This document shows, one piece after another, positions 36,872 through 45,984 of a stretch of 64,000 nucleotides of DNA. The first letter of the stretch is position 1, and each line of letters begins with the position of its first letter. Position numbers and translations under genes: made by a program. Origin of the DNA: Polyangia bacterium. GTDB lineage: Bacteria > Myxococcota_A > Polyangia > Nannocystales > Nannocystaceae. The stretch is taken from NCBI GenBank assembly GCA_030429545.1, contig JAUIFF010000009.1, forward strand, positions 186,001 through 250,000. Direction: 5' to 3'. The notes under the pieces are model-generated. The model was not told the origin of the DNA and did no database searches. It was given only the letters and a program-made list of their open reading frames with translations.

Positions 36872-37816
36872 GTGGGAGCCGGACAGTCGAGTTTGCGACA
36901 ACGATTCGCAGCGGTCGCAGATGCCCGTTGGTTTCAGCGCCTGGTCACCGCGGTGATTTTGTTTGCCGGGGTTTTGGCGGGTGTCGAGACCTATCCCGAC
37001 GTCGTCGCCGAGTATGGGTTGTATCTACACATTCTCGATTGGGCTGTGATGGTCCTGTTTACGATCGAGATCGTGATCAAGATCGGGGCCGAGGGGCGGA
37101 CCTGGTGGCGCTACTTTTGGGATCCGTGGAACGTCTTCGACTTCACGATTGTGGCCCTGTGCCTGCTGCCGCTGCCCGGGTTCTTTATGGCCCTCCGGCT
37201 CGCACGGGTGTTGCGGGTGTTGCGACTGGTCCGCGCACTGCCGCGGCTGCAAATCCTGGTGGTGGCCCTGCTCAAGAGCATCCCCGCCCTCGGCTATGTC
37301 GGCCTGTTGCTGTTCCTACTATTTTATGTATATGCAGTAACTGGGACGATCCTATTTGGCGCCAACGATCCGCTGCACTTTGGCACCCTCGGCGTGTCGC
37401 TGCTGTCGATGTTCACGGTTGTCACCCTCGAAGGGTGGAACAGCCTGCTTTACATCCAGATTCGCGGATGTGCCAACGTTCCCGAGTACGACGGGTTTGC
37501 CCACCTGTGCACCAACAGCGAGGCGATGCCGATCACGGCTGCGGCATTTTTCATCTCGTTCGTTCTGATCGGCACCATGGTGATTCTCAACCTGTTTGTC
37601 GGGGTGATCATCAACGGCATGGAAGAGGCCGAGACCGAGCAGCGTACCAAAAAGCAGTTGGAGGCCCAGGCCGCGGGTTCAAAGCGCACGGTACGGCAGG
37701 AGTTCGACAACATCGCGCGCGAGCTCGGCGAGCTGACCTCGGCGATCAATCACCTGCGGATGCGTGTGGTCGACCTCGGCGAGGATCCGCGGGCCGACGA
37801 CGATACCCAGGCCTAG
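36872..37816 (+). CDS. Bacterial voltage-gated sodium channel (NaChBac family)
   Basis: 314 aa from GTG; a TTG at 36827 adds 15 residues. One six-TM module: S1-S3 at about 20-110, and S4 with Arg every third residue (LARVLRVLRLVRAL). S5, pore and S6 follow. The selectivity filter reads TLEGW, close to TLESW of NaChBac and so sodium-type (the Glu is the key residue). S6 ends NLFVGVIINGM and a charged C-terminal helix that can form the four-stranded coiled coil of these channels. The S5-P region has a longer loop with three Cys (IRGCANVPEYDGFAHLC). It stands alone and is probably in the inner membrane as a homotetramer. Confidence 0.88.
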   Translation: MGAGQSSLRQRFAAVADARWFQRLVTAVILFAGVLAGVETYPDVVAEYGLYLHILDWAVMVLFTIEIVIKIGAEGRTWWRYFWDPWNVFDFTIVALCLLPLPGFFMALRLARVLRVLRLVRALPRLQILVVALLKSIPALGYVGLLLFLLFYVYAVTGTILFGANDPLHFGTLGVSLLSMFTVVTLEGWNSLLYIQIRGCANVPEYDGFAHLCTNSEAMPITAAAFFISFVLIGTMVILNLFVGVIINGMEEAETEQRTKKQLEAQAAGSKRTVRQEFDNIARELGELTSAINHLRMRVVDLGEDPRADDDTQA

Positions 37817-37886
37817 CGGCCCGTGGTTTTCTCGCGCGTTCGTTAACCCTAGGCCCTGCGGCCCGTGGTTTTCTCGCGTGTTCGTT
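37816..37886. repeat. Tandem 29-bp direct repeat (period 42)
   Basis: A 29-bp unit beginning GCGGCCCGTGGTTTTCTCGC at 37816-37844 recurs at 37858-37886 with one mismatch (C to T). The first copy overlaps the last base of the channel stop codon. It lies in the gap between two convergent genes; no hairpin of terminator type is evident. Confidence 0.8.
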
Positions 37887-37962
37887 CCACCGGCCCAGCC
37901 TCGGTAAGTGAGTCCGCGTGTCGAGAAAATCGATGGGTTGCCAGGCCCGTGCCGGTTGCACG

Positions 37963-39306
37963 TTAGCGGTGTGCCGAGCCGACGAGCGCCTCGAGCTCGG
38001 CGACCTGCTTGGGGGCCGCAGTCGTCAGCACCTCTGGCCCGTCACGCGTCACCAGGACATCGTCTTCAATGCGAATGCCGAGGCCGCGTAGGCCCTCGGG
38101 AATGTCGTCGTAGGCGGCGTCGATGTAGAGCCCTGGCTCGACCGTCAGCACAAACCCTGGCTCGAGTTTGCGCGGGGTCCGGTCGACACAGTAATAGCCA
38201 GCGTCGTGGACATCGACCCCGAGCCAGTGGTTGGTTCGATGCATATAAAACGGTTTGTAGAGTTCGCGCTCGATGATCTCGTCGACCGACTCGTTTAAAA
38301 GCCCCAGCTCGCGCATACCCTCACACAGGATCCGCAGGCAGCAGGTGTGGATATCGTCGATCGTGTGGGCCGTGGTGGCGAGTTCGATACCGGCTCTGTT
38401 GGCCGCCAGCACCACCTCGTAGGCATCGCGCTGGGCCGGGGTAAAGCTGCCAGACACGGGAAATGTGCGGGTGATGTCGCCGGTAAAGTAGTCCCACTCG
38501 GCACCGGCGTCGATCAACAGCAACTCGCCGGCGTGGAGTTGGGCGTTGTTGTCGATGTAGTGAAGAATCGTCGCGTTGTTGCCCCCGCCGACGATCGAGT
38601 TGTAGCCCGGCCCGGTACTGCCGTTGCGACGAAAGGTGTACTCGACCAGGGCCTCGATTTCGTATTCGTACATCCCCGGGCGGCAGTGGGTCATGGCCTC
38701 GACATGGCCCGCGGCCGACAGGGCGATCGCGCGGCGTAGGCTTTGCATGGCCCCGGGGTCCTTGTACATACGATCTTCACCGAGCAGAATATTTGCATCT
38801 GCATAGTATACCGGGGGGTGGGCGCCGTAGCGGTTGCGCCCACGCAGGCCCCGGCTGATGGCTTGAATCCGCGTTGAAAGTGGATCTTGGTGGGGGTAGG
38901 GCATCCACAGGGTTTTGACCCCATCGAGCAGGGCCGGCAGTTCCTTGCCGAGGTCGCCCAGCGGAAAAGATGCATCTGCACCAAAATCCTCGCGGGCGCG
39001 TTGCGGGCCAATGCGGCGGCCACTCCAGCGTTCGGCCGCCGGGTCTAGGGGGGCGACAAACAGGGTAAACGGCTGCGGGTGGTCGGGGCGAATCACCAGC
39101 ACTGCACCGGGTTCGGACAGCCCTGTGAGGTAGTGAAAGTTGGAGTCGGGGCGAAACCGAAATTCGGTGTCGTTGGCCCGGGTTTGCAGGTTGCCGTTGT
39201 GAAGGATGAGCGCCGCAGACGCGCCCATACGTGAGCTGATGCGCTCGCGTCGAAGTCGATACACCTGAGAATCTGCGCGCGGAGTCGGGGGCGTTTCAGT
39301 CTGCAC
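37963..39306 (-). CDS. pepP: Xaa-Pro aminopeptidase (M24B, PepP-like)
   Basis: 447 aa from GTG (reads MQTETPPTPR), which matches PepP length (441 aa in E. coli); an upstream reading to 39555 would overlap the divergent GDH leader and has no family similarity. N-terminal aminopeptidase-P domain, then a pita-bread metallopeptidase: metal ligands in LLIDAGAEWDYFTGDITRTF (two Asp), the His in NHWLGVDVHD, Glu in LTVEPGLY and Glu in GIRIEDDVLV. It removes the N-terminal residue before proline with two Mn ions in the cytoplasm. Two TGYA-N2-TRCA elements give GCA GAT GCA codon runs. Confidence 0.92.
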   Translation of the reverse strand: MQTETPPTPRADSQVYRLRRERISSRMGASAALILHNGNLQTRANDTEFRFRPDSNFHYLTGLSEPGAVLVIRPDHPQPFTLFVAPLDPAAERWSGRRIGPQRAREDFGADASFPLGDLGKELPALLDGVKTLWMPYPHQDPLSTRIQAISRGLRGRNRYGAHPPVYYADANILLGEDRMYKDPGAMQSLRRAIALSAAGHVEAMTHCRPGMYEYEIEALVEYTFRRNGSTGPGYNSIVGGGNNATILHYIDNNAQLHAGELLLIDAGAEWDYFTGDITRTFPVSGSFTPAQRDAYEVVLAANRAGIELATTAHTIDDIHTCCLRILCEGMRELGLLNESVDEIIERELYKPFYMHRTNHWLGVDVHDAGYYCVDRTPRKLEPGFVLTVEPGLYIDAAYDDIPEGLRGLGIRIEDDVLVTRDGPEVLTTAAPKQVAELEALVGSAHR

Positions 39307-39598
39307 GTCCCGAGCATACGACCGATCGGCCGGTGCGTGGGATCTCACTGCGAAGGTCCTGACACAGCAACATGCGCCCATTCGTTGCGGCGTGGGCTTT
39401 TTGCCACACCGAGGTAGTGGCCGCCTAGTGGCATTAAATCGCCAGTATTCAGCAAATTCTCGGAGAATGCGCAGGTCCGATGCGACCTGCGTTCGCGCCG
39501 ACGTGTGTGTTGGCAAACACCCAAATGCCTGTGGGTGCAAGAACTCGCGCAGCATCGGGGGATTGCAGCTGCGGCCGCACTGCCGGATCGTAGTGTCG

Positions 39599-42500
39599 AT
39601 GGCACCGCATCACCTCAGCAAGCAGCGGATCCAAGAAGTTTCACAGGTTCTCGGCAAGTACACGCCACGGTCGCCCAAGACCGAGATGGAGTTGCTCGCA
39701 TCCCTGTGTAAGGCTGTTTTGAACAGCGTCGATGTACGTGATTTACGGCGTGTCGACAGCGAGACCTTCGTCGAGCAGATGGAACTCATGCTCGACACGA
39801 TACGCACACGCAAGCGTGGCGACATCGCAGCCTCGTTTCGCCGCGAGGGTGAAGTGTTGGTGGTCGAAAGCTGTATCGAAGACCAGCCGTTTTTGGTCTC
39901 GTCGATCCGCGGATTGTTTGCCGGTGAGGGCCTCGAACTGCGTCAGGCCATGAACGCCGTTGTTCGGGTGCGTCGCAATTCCCTCGGAGTCATCACCAGC
40001 GTTGGCAAGGGGCCCAGCGAGTCGTTGTTGCGGTTTCAGGTGCAGCTACCAGCCGATGCCGACATCGCGGGGATCGAGCAGCGGTTTTACCAGCGGCTGC
40101 GGATCGCCCAGGCGATGTTCCACGACTTTCAGCCGATGAAGCGACGGCTCCAAGACCTCGCCGACGACTATCTGCGCGCGGCGATGTCCGAGAGTGGTGA
40201 GCGCGGCCTGACCCTGCGCGAAACCGAGGGCATGATCCGCTGGCTGTGCGACGAGAACTACGTCCTGCTGTCAGTCGAAGAGTACGACGACGAGGGCAAC
40301 CTGATCAGCGGGTTGGGTACATGTACAGTCATCGATCCCAAGCGCGACAGCGGGCTGACAACCTCTCCCGACGGTGAGTGGCGGCCGATTGCGTTTCGCC
40401 GCAGCCCCGATGAGTCGCCGGTGCACCGCGCTGGCAAGCCCGGGCTCTTCATCATTCACCGCGTCGATCGCCATGGCGATACCGTGGGCACAAGTGTTGT
40501 CAACGGGCTGTTTACCTACAAGGCGCTGCACGTTCCGCCCGAGGAAATCCCCCAGTTGCGGCTGGTGCTGCGGGAGATGCTCAACGACCGCAATGTCTCG
40601 GTCGACAGCCACCGCGGCAAGAGCATTACCAACGCGTTTAACTCGCTCCCACTGGAGTTTTTGCTGACCGAGCCGCGTGAAAGCATTTGGGACCTCACCG
40701 ATCGGGTGCTGCGGGCCGAGGCCGAGGGCGAGAGCGATGTTCACATCCGCGTGGGCGAGGGCGGAAAGTTTGTATTTGCATTTGTTTCGCTGCCAAAGGC
40801 CCAGTTCTCCGACGAGCTTCGTCTGCAGGTCCAGGAGTTGTTGCGCGAGAAGTTTGGGGCCACCTACGCCGACTTTGGGGTGTACCTCGACCGCTACGAG
40901 AACGCGATTGTCCACTACTACCTGACCGGTCCCGAGACCTTCCACTCGGTCGACACCGAGAGTGTTCGCCAGCAGGTGCTCACCCTCGCCAAGGGCTGGG
41001 TCGAACGTCTACGCGAAGCTTTGCTCGACCTCGCCGGGGCCGACAAGGTCGAGGAGCTGTTCGATCTCTATGTAGATGCATTTACCGAAGAGACCAAGCG
41101 TCGCACCGGCGATTCGCGGCTGCGCGGCGATATTGCCTGCCTCGAAAACCTGCGCTCGGGTCAGGAAGTTGATTGCGACCTCTACGTCTCGACCACCGGC
41201 GACCACCCGGGGAGCTTGAACCTGCGGGTATTTACCCGCCAGGCGATCAACCTCAGCGATGAGCTTCCACTGCTCACCAGCTTTGGCTTTAAGATCATCG
41301 ACGAGTACATGCGGCCGGTGCATATCGCCCACCAGCGGCGACCGTTTGAGATGGACAACTTCCGCCTCGACGTTCGCCCGGAACGGATTCCGGCGATTTT
41401 GGGGCGGCGCAAGGAAATTCGCGCAGCCCTGCGGGATGTGTTTTCGGGCAAGGTCGGGCGCGACAAGCTCAACCAGCTGATCGTCACGACTACGCTCAAC
41501 GCCACCGATGTCGAGATTTTGCGGGCCTATGTCGCCTACCTCCACCAGGTTCGCAGCCCGTTTACCCGCGAGTTGACCCGCGACATTTTGGTTGCATATC
41601 CAACGGTCACGCAGGCCTTGATCTCGTGGCTGACTGCCCGGTTCGACCCCCAACACGCGAGCGAAGAAAAGGCGCGCCTCAGCGAGGAAACCCTGCGCAG
41701 CGAGTTGCGAATGGTTACCGATTACACGGCCGATCGCGTGCTCGCAGCTGTCTCCACGGTGATTCACGCAACCTGTCGGACCAATGCGTTTATTGCCGAC
41801 CGCAGCGCGGGCGAGGCGATGGCGTTCAAGATCAAGGGCATGGATATTCCCTACGGCCCTGAGCCCAAGCCGTTTCGCGAAATCTGGGTGTACCACCCCG
41901 ACTTTGAGGGCGTGCACCTACGCGGCGGTAAGGTAGCCCGCGGTGGCCTGCGGTTTTCCGACCGCCCCGACGACTTCCGCACCGAGATCCACGGCTTGAT
42001 GGCCACGCAAAAGGTCAAGAATGTCCTGATCGTGCCCATGGGGGCCAAGGGTGGGTTTGTCTTGCGCAAGCCGCCACAGGGCCGCAACGAGCTGCGGGCG
42101 GCCGGTGACCACTACTACAAGGTGTTTATCCAGGCGCTGCTGTCGGTCACAGACAATGTCGTCGACGGCAAACCAGTGACGCCCGAGGGCATTTTGCACA
42201 CGGAAGGTCCCGACCCCTATCTCGTGGTTGCGGCCGACAAGGGCACCGCGCACCTGTCCGATACCGCCAATGCGATTAGCTCGGACCAGGGATTTTGGCT
42301 CGACGATGCGTTTGCCTCGGGCGGGTCCAATGGTTACGACCACAAGGCCACCGGGATTACGGCCAAGGGCGCGTGGGAAACATGTAGGCGCAACTTCTAC
42401 GAGATCGGCATCGATCCCGAAAGCGATGTCATCACCTGCGTGGGCGTGGGCGACATGAGTGGCGACGTGTTTGGCAACGGTTTGTTGCGCAGCAAGACCG

Positions 42501-44323
42501 TCAAGCTGGTGGCAGCCTTCAACCACATCCATATTTTCATCGACCCCGATCCCGACCCGGCGACCAGCTACGTCGAGCGCGAGCGGCTGTTCAACCTCGG
42601 ACGTTCGCAATGGTCGGACTACAGTACCGAGGCGCTGTCGCAGGGTGGTGGCGTGTGGCAGCGTAATGCCAAGAGCGTTGACCTCACCCCCGAGGCTCGC
42701 GAGCTGCTCAAGCTCGCTCCCGACGAGGTTGTCAGCGGCGAAGATGTGATCCGCGCGATGCTCAAACTGTCCGTCGACCTGATGTGGATGGGCGGTATTG
42801 GTACATACATCAAAAGCCGCGAAGAGACCCATGCCGATGTCGGCGACAAGGCCAACGACCCGGTGCGGATCAACGCCGGCGAGCTGCAGTGCCGGGTGTT
42901 AGCCGAGGGCGCAAACCTGGCGATTACCGACCGCGGGCGGACCGAGTTTGCCCGGCGGATGGGGCAGGGCTACACCTCGTTTATCGACAACTCGGGTGGT
43001 GTCGATACCTCCGACCATGAGGTCAACATCAAGATCCTGTTTGCTCCGCTACTGGCCAACGGCAAGGTTACCCGTGACAGGCGAAACGAGTTGCTGCGCC
43101 AGTGCGAGCCCCAGGTGTGCGAGATGGTACTGGCCAACAACCGCTCGCAGAGCCGGATGGTCAGCTTTGATGTCCGTCGCAGCCGCTCCGACATCTACCG
43201 CTACAGCCGAACCCTGAGCTACCTCGTGGCCGAAGTGCCGTTTGAGCCGGATGTGTTCGCCTTGCCGACTGAGGACGAACTCTCGATTCGGGCACGCCGC
43301 GGCGTTGGCCTTTACAAGTGTGATGCCTGTGCACTCGGTGCATATGCAAAGATGATGGCCTACCGCCAGCTGTTGGCGGGTGAGCAACTGCCCGAGCGGG
43401 TGTCGAAGCGGATGGTCCGCGAGTACTATCCCCAGGCGATTTTGGACGAGGTCGGCGATGCCGTTGACTCCCACCTGTTGCGCCGGGAGTTGGCGACAAC
43501 CATGGTGATCAACCGGATTGTCGACAATGCAGGTGCGACCTTCTTCTCCGAGGTTATCGCCGGTACCCGTCGCTCACCCACGGAAATCGCCTCGGCCTAT
43601 CTCCACGCCGCCGATGCAGGGAATGTCGAGGCGATCCAGGCCGAGCTCTACGCGATTGAGAACAAATCGGTCCAGATGGCTGTTTACGAGGCGATGCTGA
43701 CCATTCAGCAGGGTCTTGAAGAAGCGACGTACTACCTGCTCGACCACGGGAGCCCGACTTCGTACGACCCCGACACTGTGACCCGGGCGCGCCACATCTT
43801 TAATCGCCTCGACAGCATCTTGACGGCCGACCAGGCCGAGTCCCGCAACCGCCGGGTTCGCGAACTCGAGCAGCTCGGTATTTCGACACAGCTAGCTGTT
43901 CGGATCGCCCAACTCAACTACCTCACCTCGGTGCTCGAAGCCGTTCGGATGGCTGATGAGACAGGTCGTGACCCTGAGGAAGTGATGTGGCTACACCTCG
44001 AGATCGCGCGGGAAATGAGCATCACTCAGTTGCAAAACGGGCTGACGAACGCAGTTTTCAACTCGCCGTGGGAGGGCCTGGCAGCGTCGGCCCTGTCGCG
44101 CCAGTTGACGTTCCACCTCCACAAGATGGTGCGCGCGGTCGAGGGCAACGACGTTGCCGGGATGCTCCAAAAATTGCGGTTGAGCGATGTTCGTCAGCAA
44201 GCGAGCCACCAGTTGGAAGCCGGAGTCACGATTGCAGGGGTGGTGATGTTCGACCACCACCTGCGGCGATTGTTGCCCGCACTGCCCGGCGGTTACCGCG
44301 GCTACTCCGACACGATCGCGTAA
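39599..44323 (+). CDS. gdhB: NAD-specific glutamate dehydrogenase, large (GDH-180) type
   Basis: 1574 aa from ATG MAPHHLSKQR (an upstream reading to 39392 lacks similarity). The whole length fits the GDH-180 class: long N-terminal ACT-like regulatory modules, then the catalytic domain with PYGPEPKPFREIWVYHPDF, HLRGGKVARGGLRFSDRPDD and the PMGAKGGFV active-site Lys region, the NAD-binding part GVGDMSGDVFGNGLL, and a helical C-terminus. It deaminates glutamate to 2-oxoglutarate with NAD and is used mainly for amino-acid catabolism, fitting a predatory, peptide-using life. Single-gene unit, divergent from PepP. Confidence 0.95.
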   Translation: MAPHHLSKQRIQEVSQVLGKYTPRSPKTEMELLASLCKAVLNSVDVRDLRRVDSETFVEQMELMLDTIRTRKRGDIAASFRREGEVLVVESCIEDQPFLVSSIRGLFAGEGLELRQAMNAVVRVRRNSLGVITSVGKGPSESLLRFQVQLPADADIAGIEQRFYQRLRIAQAMFHDFQPMKRRLQDLADDYLRAAMSESGERGLTLRETEGMIRWLCDENYVLLSVEEYDDEGNLISGLGTCTVIDPKRDSGLTTSPDGEWRPIAFRRSPDESPVHRAGKPGLFIIHRVDRHGDTVGTSVVNGLFTYKALHVPPEEIPQLRLVLREMLNDRNVSVDSHRGKSITNAFNSLPLEFLLTEPRESIWDLTDRVLRAEAEGESDVHIRVGEGGKFVFAFVSLPKAQFSDELRLQVQELLREKFGATYADFGVYLDRYENAIVHYYLTGPETFHSVDTESVRQQVLTLAKGWVERLREALLDLAGADKVEELFDLYVDAFTEETKRRTGDSRLRGDIACLENLRSGQEVDCDLYVSTTGDHPGSLNLRVFTRQAINLSDELPLLTSFGFKIIDEYMRPVHIAHQRRPFEMDNFRLDVRPERIPAILGRRKEIRAALRDVFSGKVGRDKLNQLIVTTTLNATDVEILRAYVAYLHQVRSPFTRELTRDILVAYPTVTQALISWLTARFDPQHASEEKARLSEETLRSELRMVTDYTADRVLAAVSTVIHATCRTNAFIADRSAGEAMAFKIKGMDIPYGPEPKPFREIWVYHPDFEGVHLRGGKVARGGLRFSDRPDDFRTEIHGLMATQKVKNVLIVPMGAKGGFVLRKPPQGRNELRAAGDHYYKVFIQALLSVTDNVVDGKPVTPEGILHTEGPDPYLVVAADKGTAHLSDTANAISSDQGFWLDDAFASGGSNGYDHKATGITAKGAWETCRRNFYEIGIDPESDVITCVGVGDMSGDVFGNGLLRSKTVKLVAAFNHIHIFIDPDPDPATSYVERERLFNLGRSQWSDYSTEALSQGGGVWQRNAKSVDLTPEARELLKLAPDEVVSGEDVIRAMLKLSVDLMWMGGIGTYIKSREETHADVGDKANDPVRINAGELQCRVLAEGANLAITDRGRTEFARRMGQGYTSFIDNSGGVDTSDHEVNIKILFAPLLANGKVTRDRRNELLRQCEPQVCEMVLANNRSQSRMVSFDVRRSRSDIYRYSRTLSYLVAEVPFEPDVFALPTEDELSIRARRGVGLYKCDACALGAYAKMMAYRQLLAGEQLPERVSKRMVREYYPQAILDEVGDAVDSHLLRRELATTMVINRIVDNAGATFFSEVIAGTRRSPTEIASAYLHAADAGNVEAIQAELYAIENKSVQMAVYEAMLTIQQGLEEATYYLLDHGSPTSYDPDTVTRARHIFNRLDSILTADQAESRNRRVRELEQLGISTQLAVRIAQLNYLTSVLEAVRMADETGRDPEEVMWLHLEIAREMSITQLQNGLTNAVFNSPWEGLAASALSRQLTFHLHKMVRAVEGNDVAGMLQKLRLSDVRQQASHQLEAGVTIAGVVMFDHHLRRLLPALPGGYRGYSDTIA

Positions 44324-44808
44324 ACAGGGTGTGACCCACGAGTCGATTTGAGCTGAGTGATCTCCAATAACGGAGCTCAATTGTGTGAAAGTCAACATTG
44401 GGGGGCACACCCACCATCACCATGTCGGGTGTGCGGAATCTGTCGCCTTGCTCGTTTTTGCATTTGCCTCCAAGTGTTTGAAAATAAAAGTAAAAGCGAT
44501 GGCAGGACAAGGTGAGGTCGGGAAGTGACCAGGTGTCTACCCATAACCTCAGAAAAAACGTGTGAAACAAATCTGGGACAAAAGGAATGTTAGCTTCTTT
44601 TGTTAGGTTCGAATAAATCGGTTGCACAGAATCAAAGGGGTATGTAAAGATTGAGACGGTGCTCAAGAACAAACAGAAGATACGAACCTACGGTTCCTGT
44701 ATCAATTGTTGAGCGCCAGAGCACATGCGCGCTTGATGGGGCCAAGAGAACCCAAAGTTGGAGTCGGGAGCCCCCAAAAAATCTACCTACGACGTACGAG
44801 GGACATCC
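44324..44808. other. Long intergenic region with two inverted repeats
   Basis: 485 nt, AT-richer than the flanks. It holds a perfect 7-bp inverted repeat TTGAGCT/AGCTCAA at 44348-44380, a possible terminator for the GDH gene, and a perfect 8-bp inverted repeat GCACACCC-N14-GGGTGTGC at 44405-44434. The lipoprotein promoter must lie near its right end. The open frame on the minus strand across it has no protein-like features. Confidence 0.5.
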
Positions 44809-45777
44809 ATGAAGAAGACATTCATCATCACGGGCATTCTTGCAGGAGCGCTTTCGATTGTTGGCTGCGGTGACAAAGGCGGCGATTCCGAGACCGACGG
44901 CGGCACCACCAACCCCACCACATCGGCAGGTCCGACTTCGGACGGTGAAACCACTGGCGACCCCACCACTGGCGGCACCGACACCACCGGCAACCCGACG
45001 ACTGGCGGCGAGACGGACGGCACCACCGACAGCACGGGTAACCCGACCACCGGCAACCCGACCACAACCACCGATTCGACCACCGATGATCCGTTCATCA
45101 TGATGCCTGACGGCCAGGGTCCGGTTGTCGACTGCAGCACCTACGACGAAGACTGCGACGACGGCCAAAAGTGCATGCCTTGGGCAGACGACGGCGGCTC
45201 GGCGTGGAACGCATTGAAGTGCGTCGACGTGACTGGTGAAGGCGTTCACGGCGACCCCTGCATGGTTGAAGGCAGTGGCGTCAGCGGCAACGACGACTGC
45301 TCCCTCCACAACATGTGTTGGGACGTCGACCCCGAGACCAACATGGGCACCTGCATCTCGTTCTGTGATGGCACCCCGGAAAACGCCTCGTGTGACGAGC
45401 CGAATACGGTCTGCGTTATCGCCAACGAGGGTGTTCTCAACATCTGTCTCCCGAGCTGCAAGCCTCTCATCCAGGACTGCCCCGAGGGTCAGGGTTGCTA
45501 CCCGATCAACAACAGCTACACCTGTGCACCGACCTCCGTGCCGGACGACACGGGCATCGAGGGCGACCCCTGCGAGTTCGTCAACGCCTGTCAAAAGGGC
45601 TTCGCTTGCATCGGCGCCGAGCAGGTTCCGAACTGCAACATGTCGTCGGCCTGCTGCTCGCCGTTTTGCGACCTCACCGAGCAGGACCCCTGCCCGAACC
45701 CCGAGACGCAGTGCATTGCTGTCTACGAGGACAACCAGTCCGACCCGAACGTCGGTTTCTGCGGCGTCATGCAGTAA
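44809..45777 (+). CDS. Cys-rich secreted lipoprotein with Thr/Gly linker
   Basis: 322 aa from ATG MKKTFIITGI, with ribosome site GAGGGA 6 nt upstream. The lipobox SIVGC-G ends a standard signal peptide. Residues about 25-105 are a repeated Thr/Gly/Asp/Asn/Pro linker (TTGDPTTGG, TTGNPTTGG). The C-terminal about 210 residues contain about 24 Cys in patterns such as CDDGQKC, CWDVD and CSLHNMC, probably a disulfide-stabilised domain. This lipoprotein style is frequent in Nannocystaceae. It is followed by a strong intrinsic terminator, so it is transcribed alone. Function unknown. Confidence 0.85.
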   Translation: MKKTFIITGILAGALSIVGCGDKGGDSETDGGTTNPTTSAGPTSDGETTGDPTTGGTDTTGNPTTGGETDGTTDSTGNPTTGNPTTTTDSTTDDPFIMMPDGQGPVVDCSTYDEDCDDGQKCMPWADDGGSAWNALKCVDVTGEGVHGDPCMVEGSGVSGNDDCSLHNMCWDVDPETNMGTCISFCDGTPENASCDEPNTVCVIANEGVLNICLPSCKPLIQDCPEGQGCYPINNSYTCAPTSVPDDTGIEGDPCEFVNACQKGFACIGAEQVPNCNMSSACCSPFCDLTEQDPCPNPETQCIAVYEDNQSDPNVGFCGVMQ

Positions 45778-45794
45778 GACTGCTGCCGAACTTC

Positions 45795-45823
45795 AAAAAG
45801 CCCGCCCCGGTGGCGGGCTTTTT
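45795..45823 (+). terminator. Rho-independent terminator
   Basis: Perfect 12-bp stem AAAAAGCCCGCC/GGCGGGCTTTTT with a 5-nt loop, 17 nt after the lipoprotein stop, ending in a T-run. The A-run on the left side would let it work in both directions. Confidence 0.95.
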
Positions 45824-45866
45824 ATTTGGTTGTTCACGGCCGAAAAGTATTTGATACTACATCAAA

Positions 45867-45886
45867 ACAAATGTATATGCATTTGT
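45867..45886. promoter_or_regulatory. 20-bp near-perfect palindrome
   Basis: ACAAATGTATATGCATTTGT differs from a perfect palindrome at only one base pair. It lies about 100 bp upstream of the 952-aa gene and holds an intergenic copy of the TGYA-N2-TRCA element at its centre. Confidence 0.55.
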
Positions 45887-45984
45887 CGTTTGCGTGGGCA
45901 TTGCGCGAGCACGCCGACGCCGGCCAGCGACCAGCCAAAAAATAACGGCACAAATTCTAAGGATTTTGGCTAATATCCCTGCCC

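Noticed and set aside
36763..37911. 382-aa frame overlapping the sodium channel in another phase
   Set aside because: Arg/Gly/Pro-rich shadow; the other phase gives clear S1-S6 helices and the pore motif.
45867..45886. Insertion sequence end or attachment site
   Set aside because: No transposase or integrase, and no target duplication or second copy, is seen near it. The window has no clear mobile element or CRISPR array.
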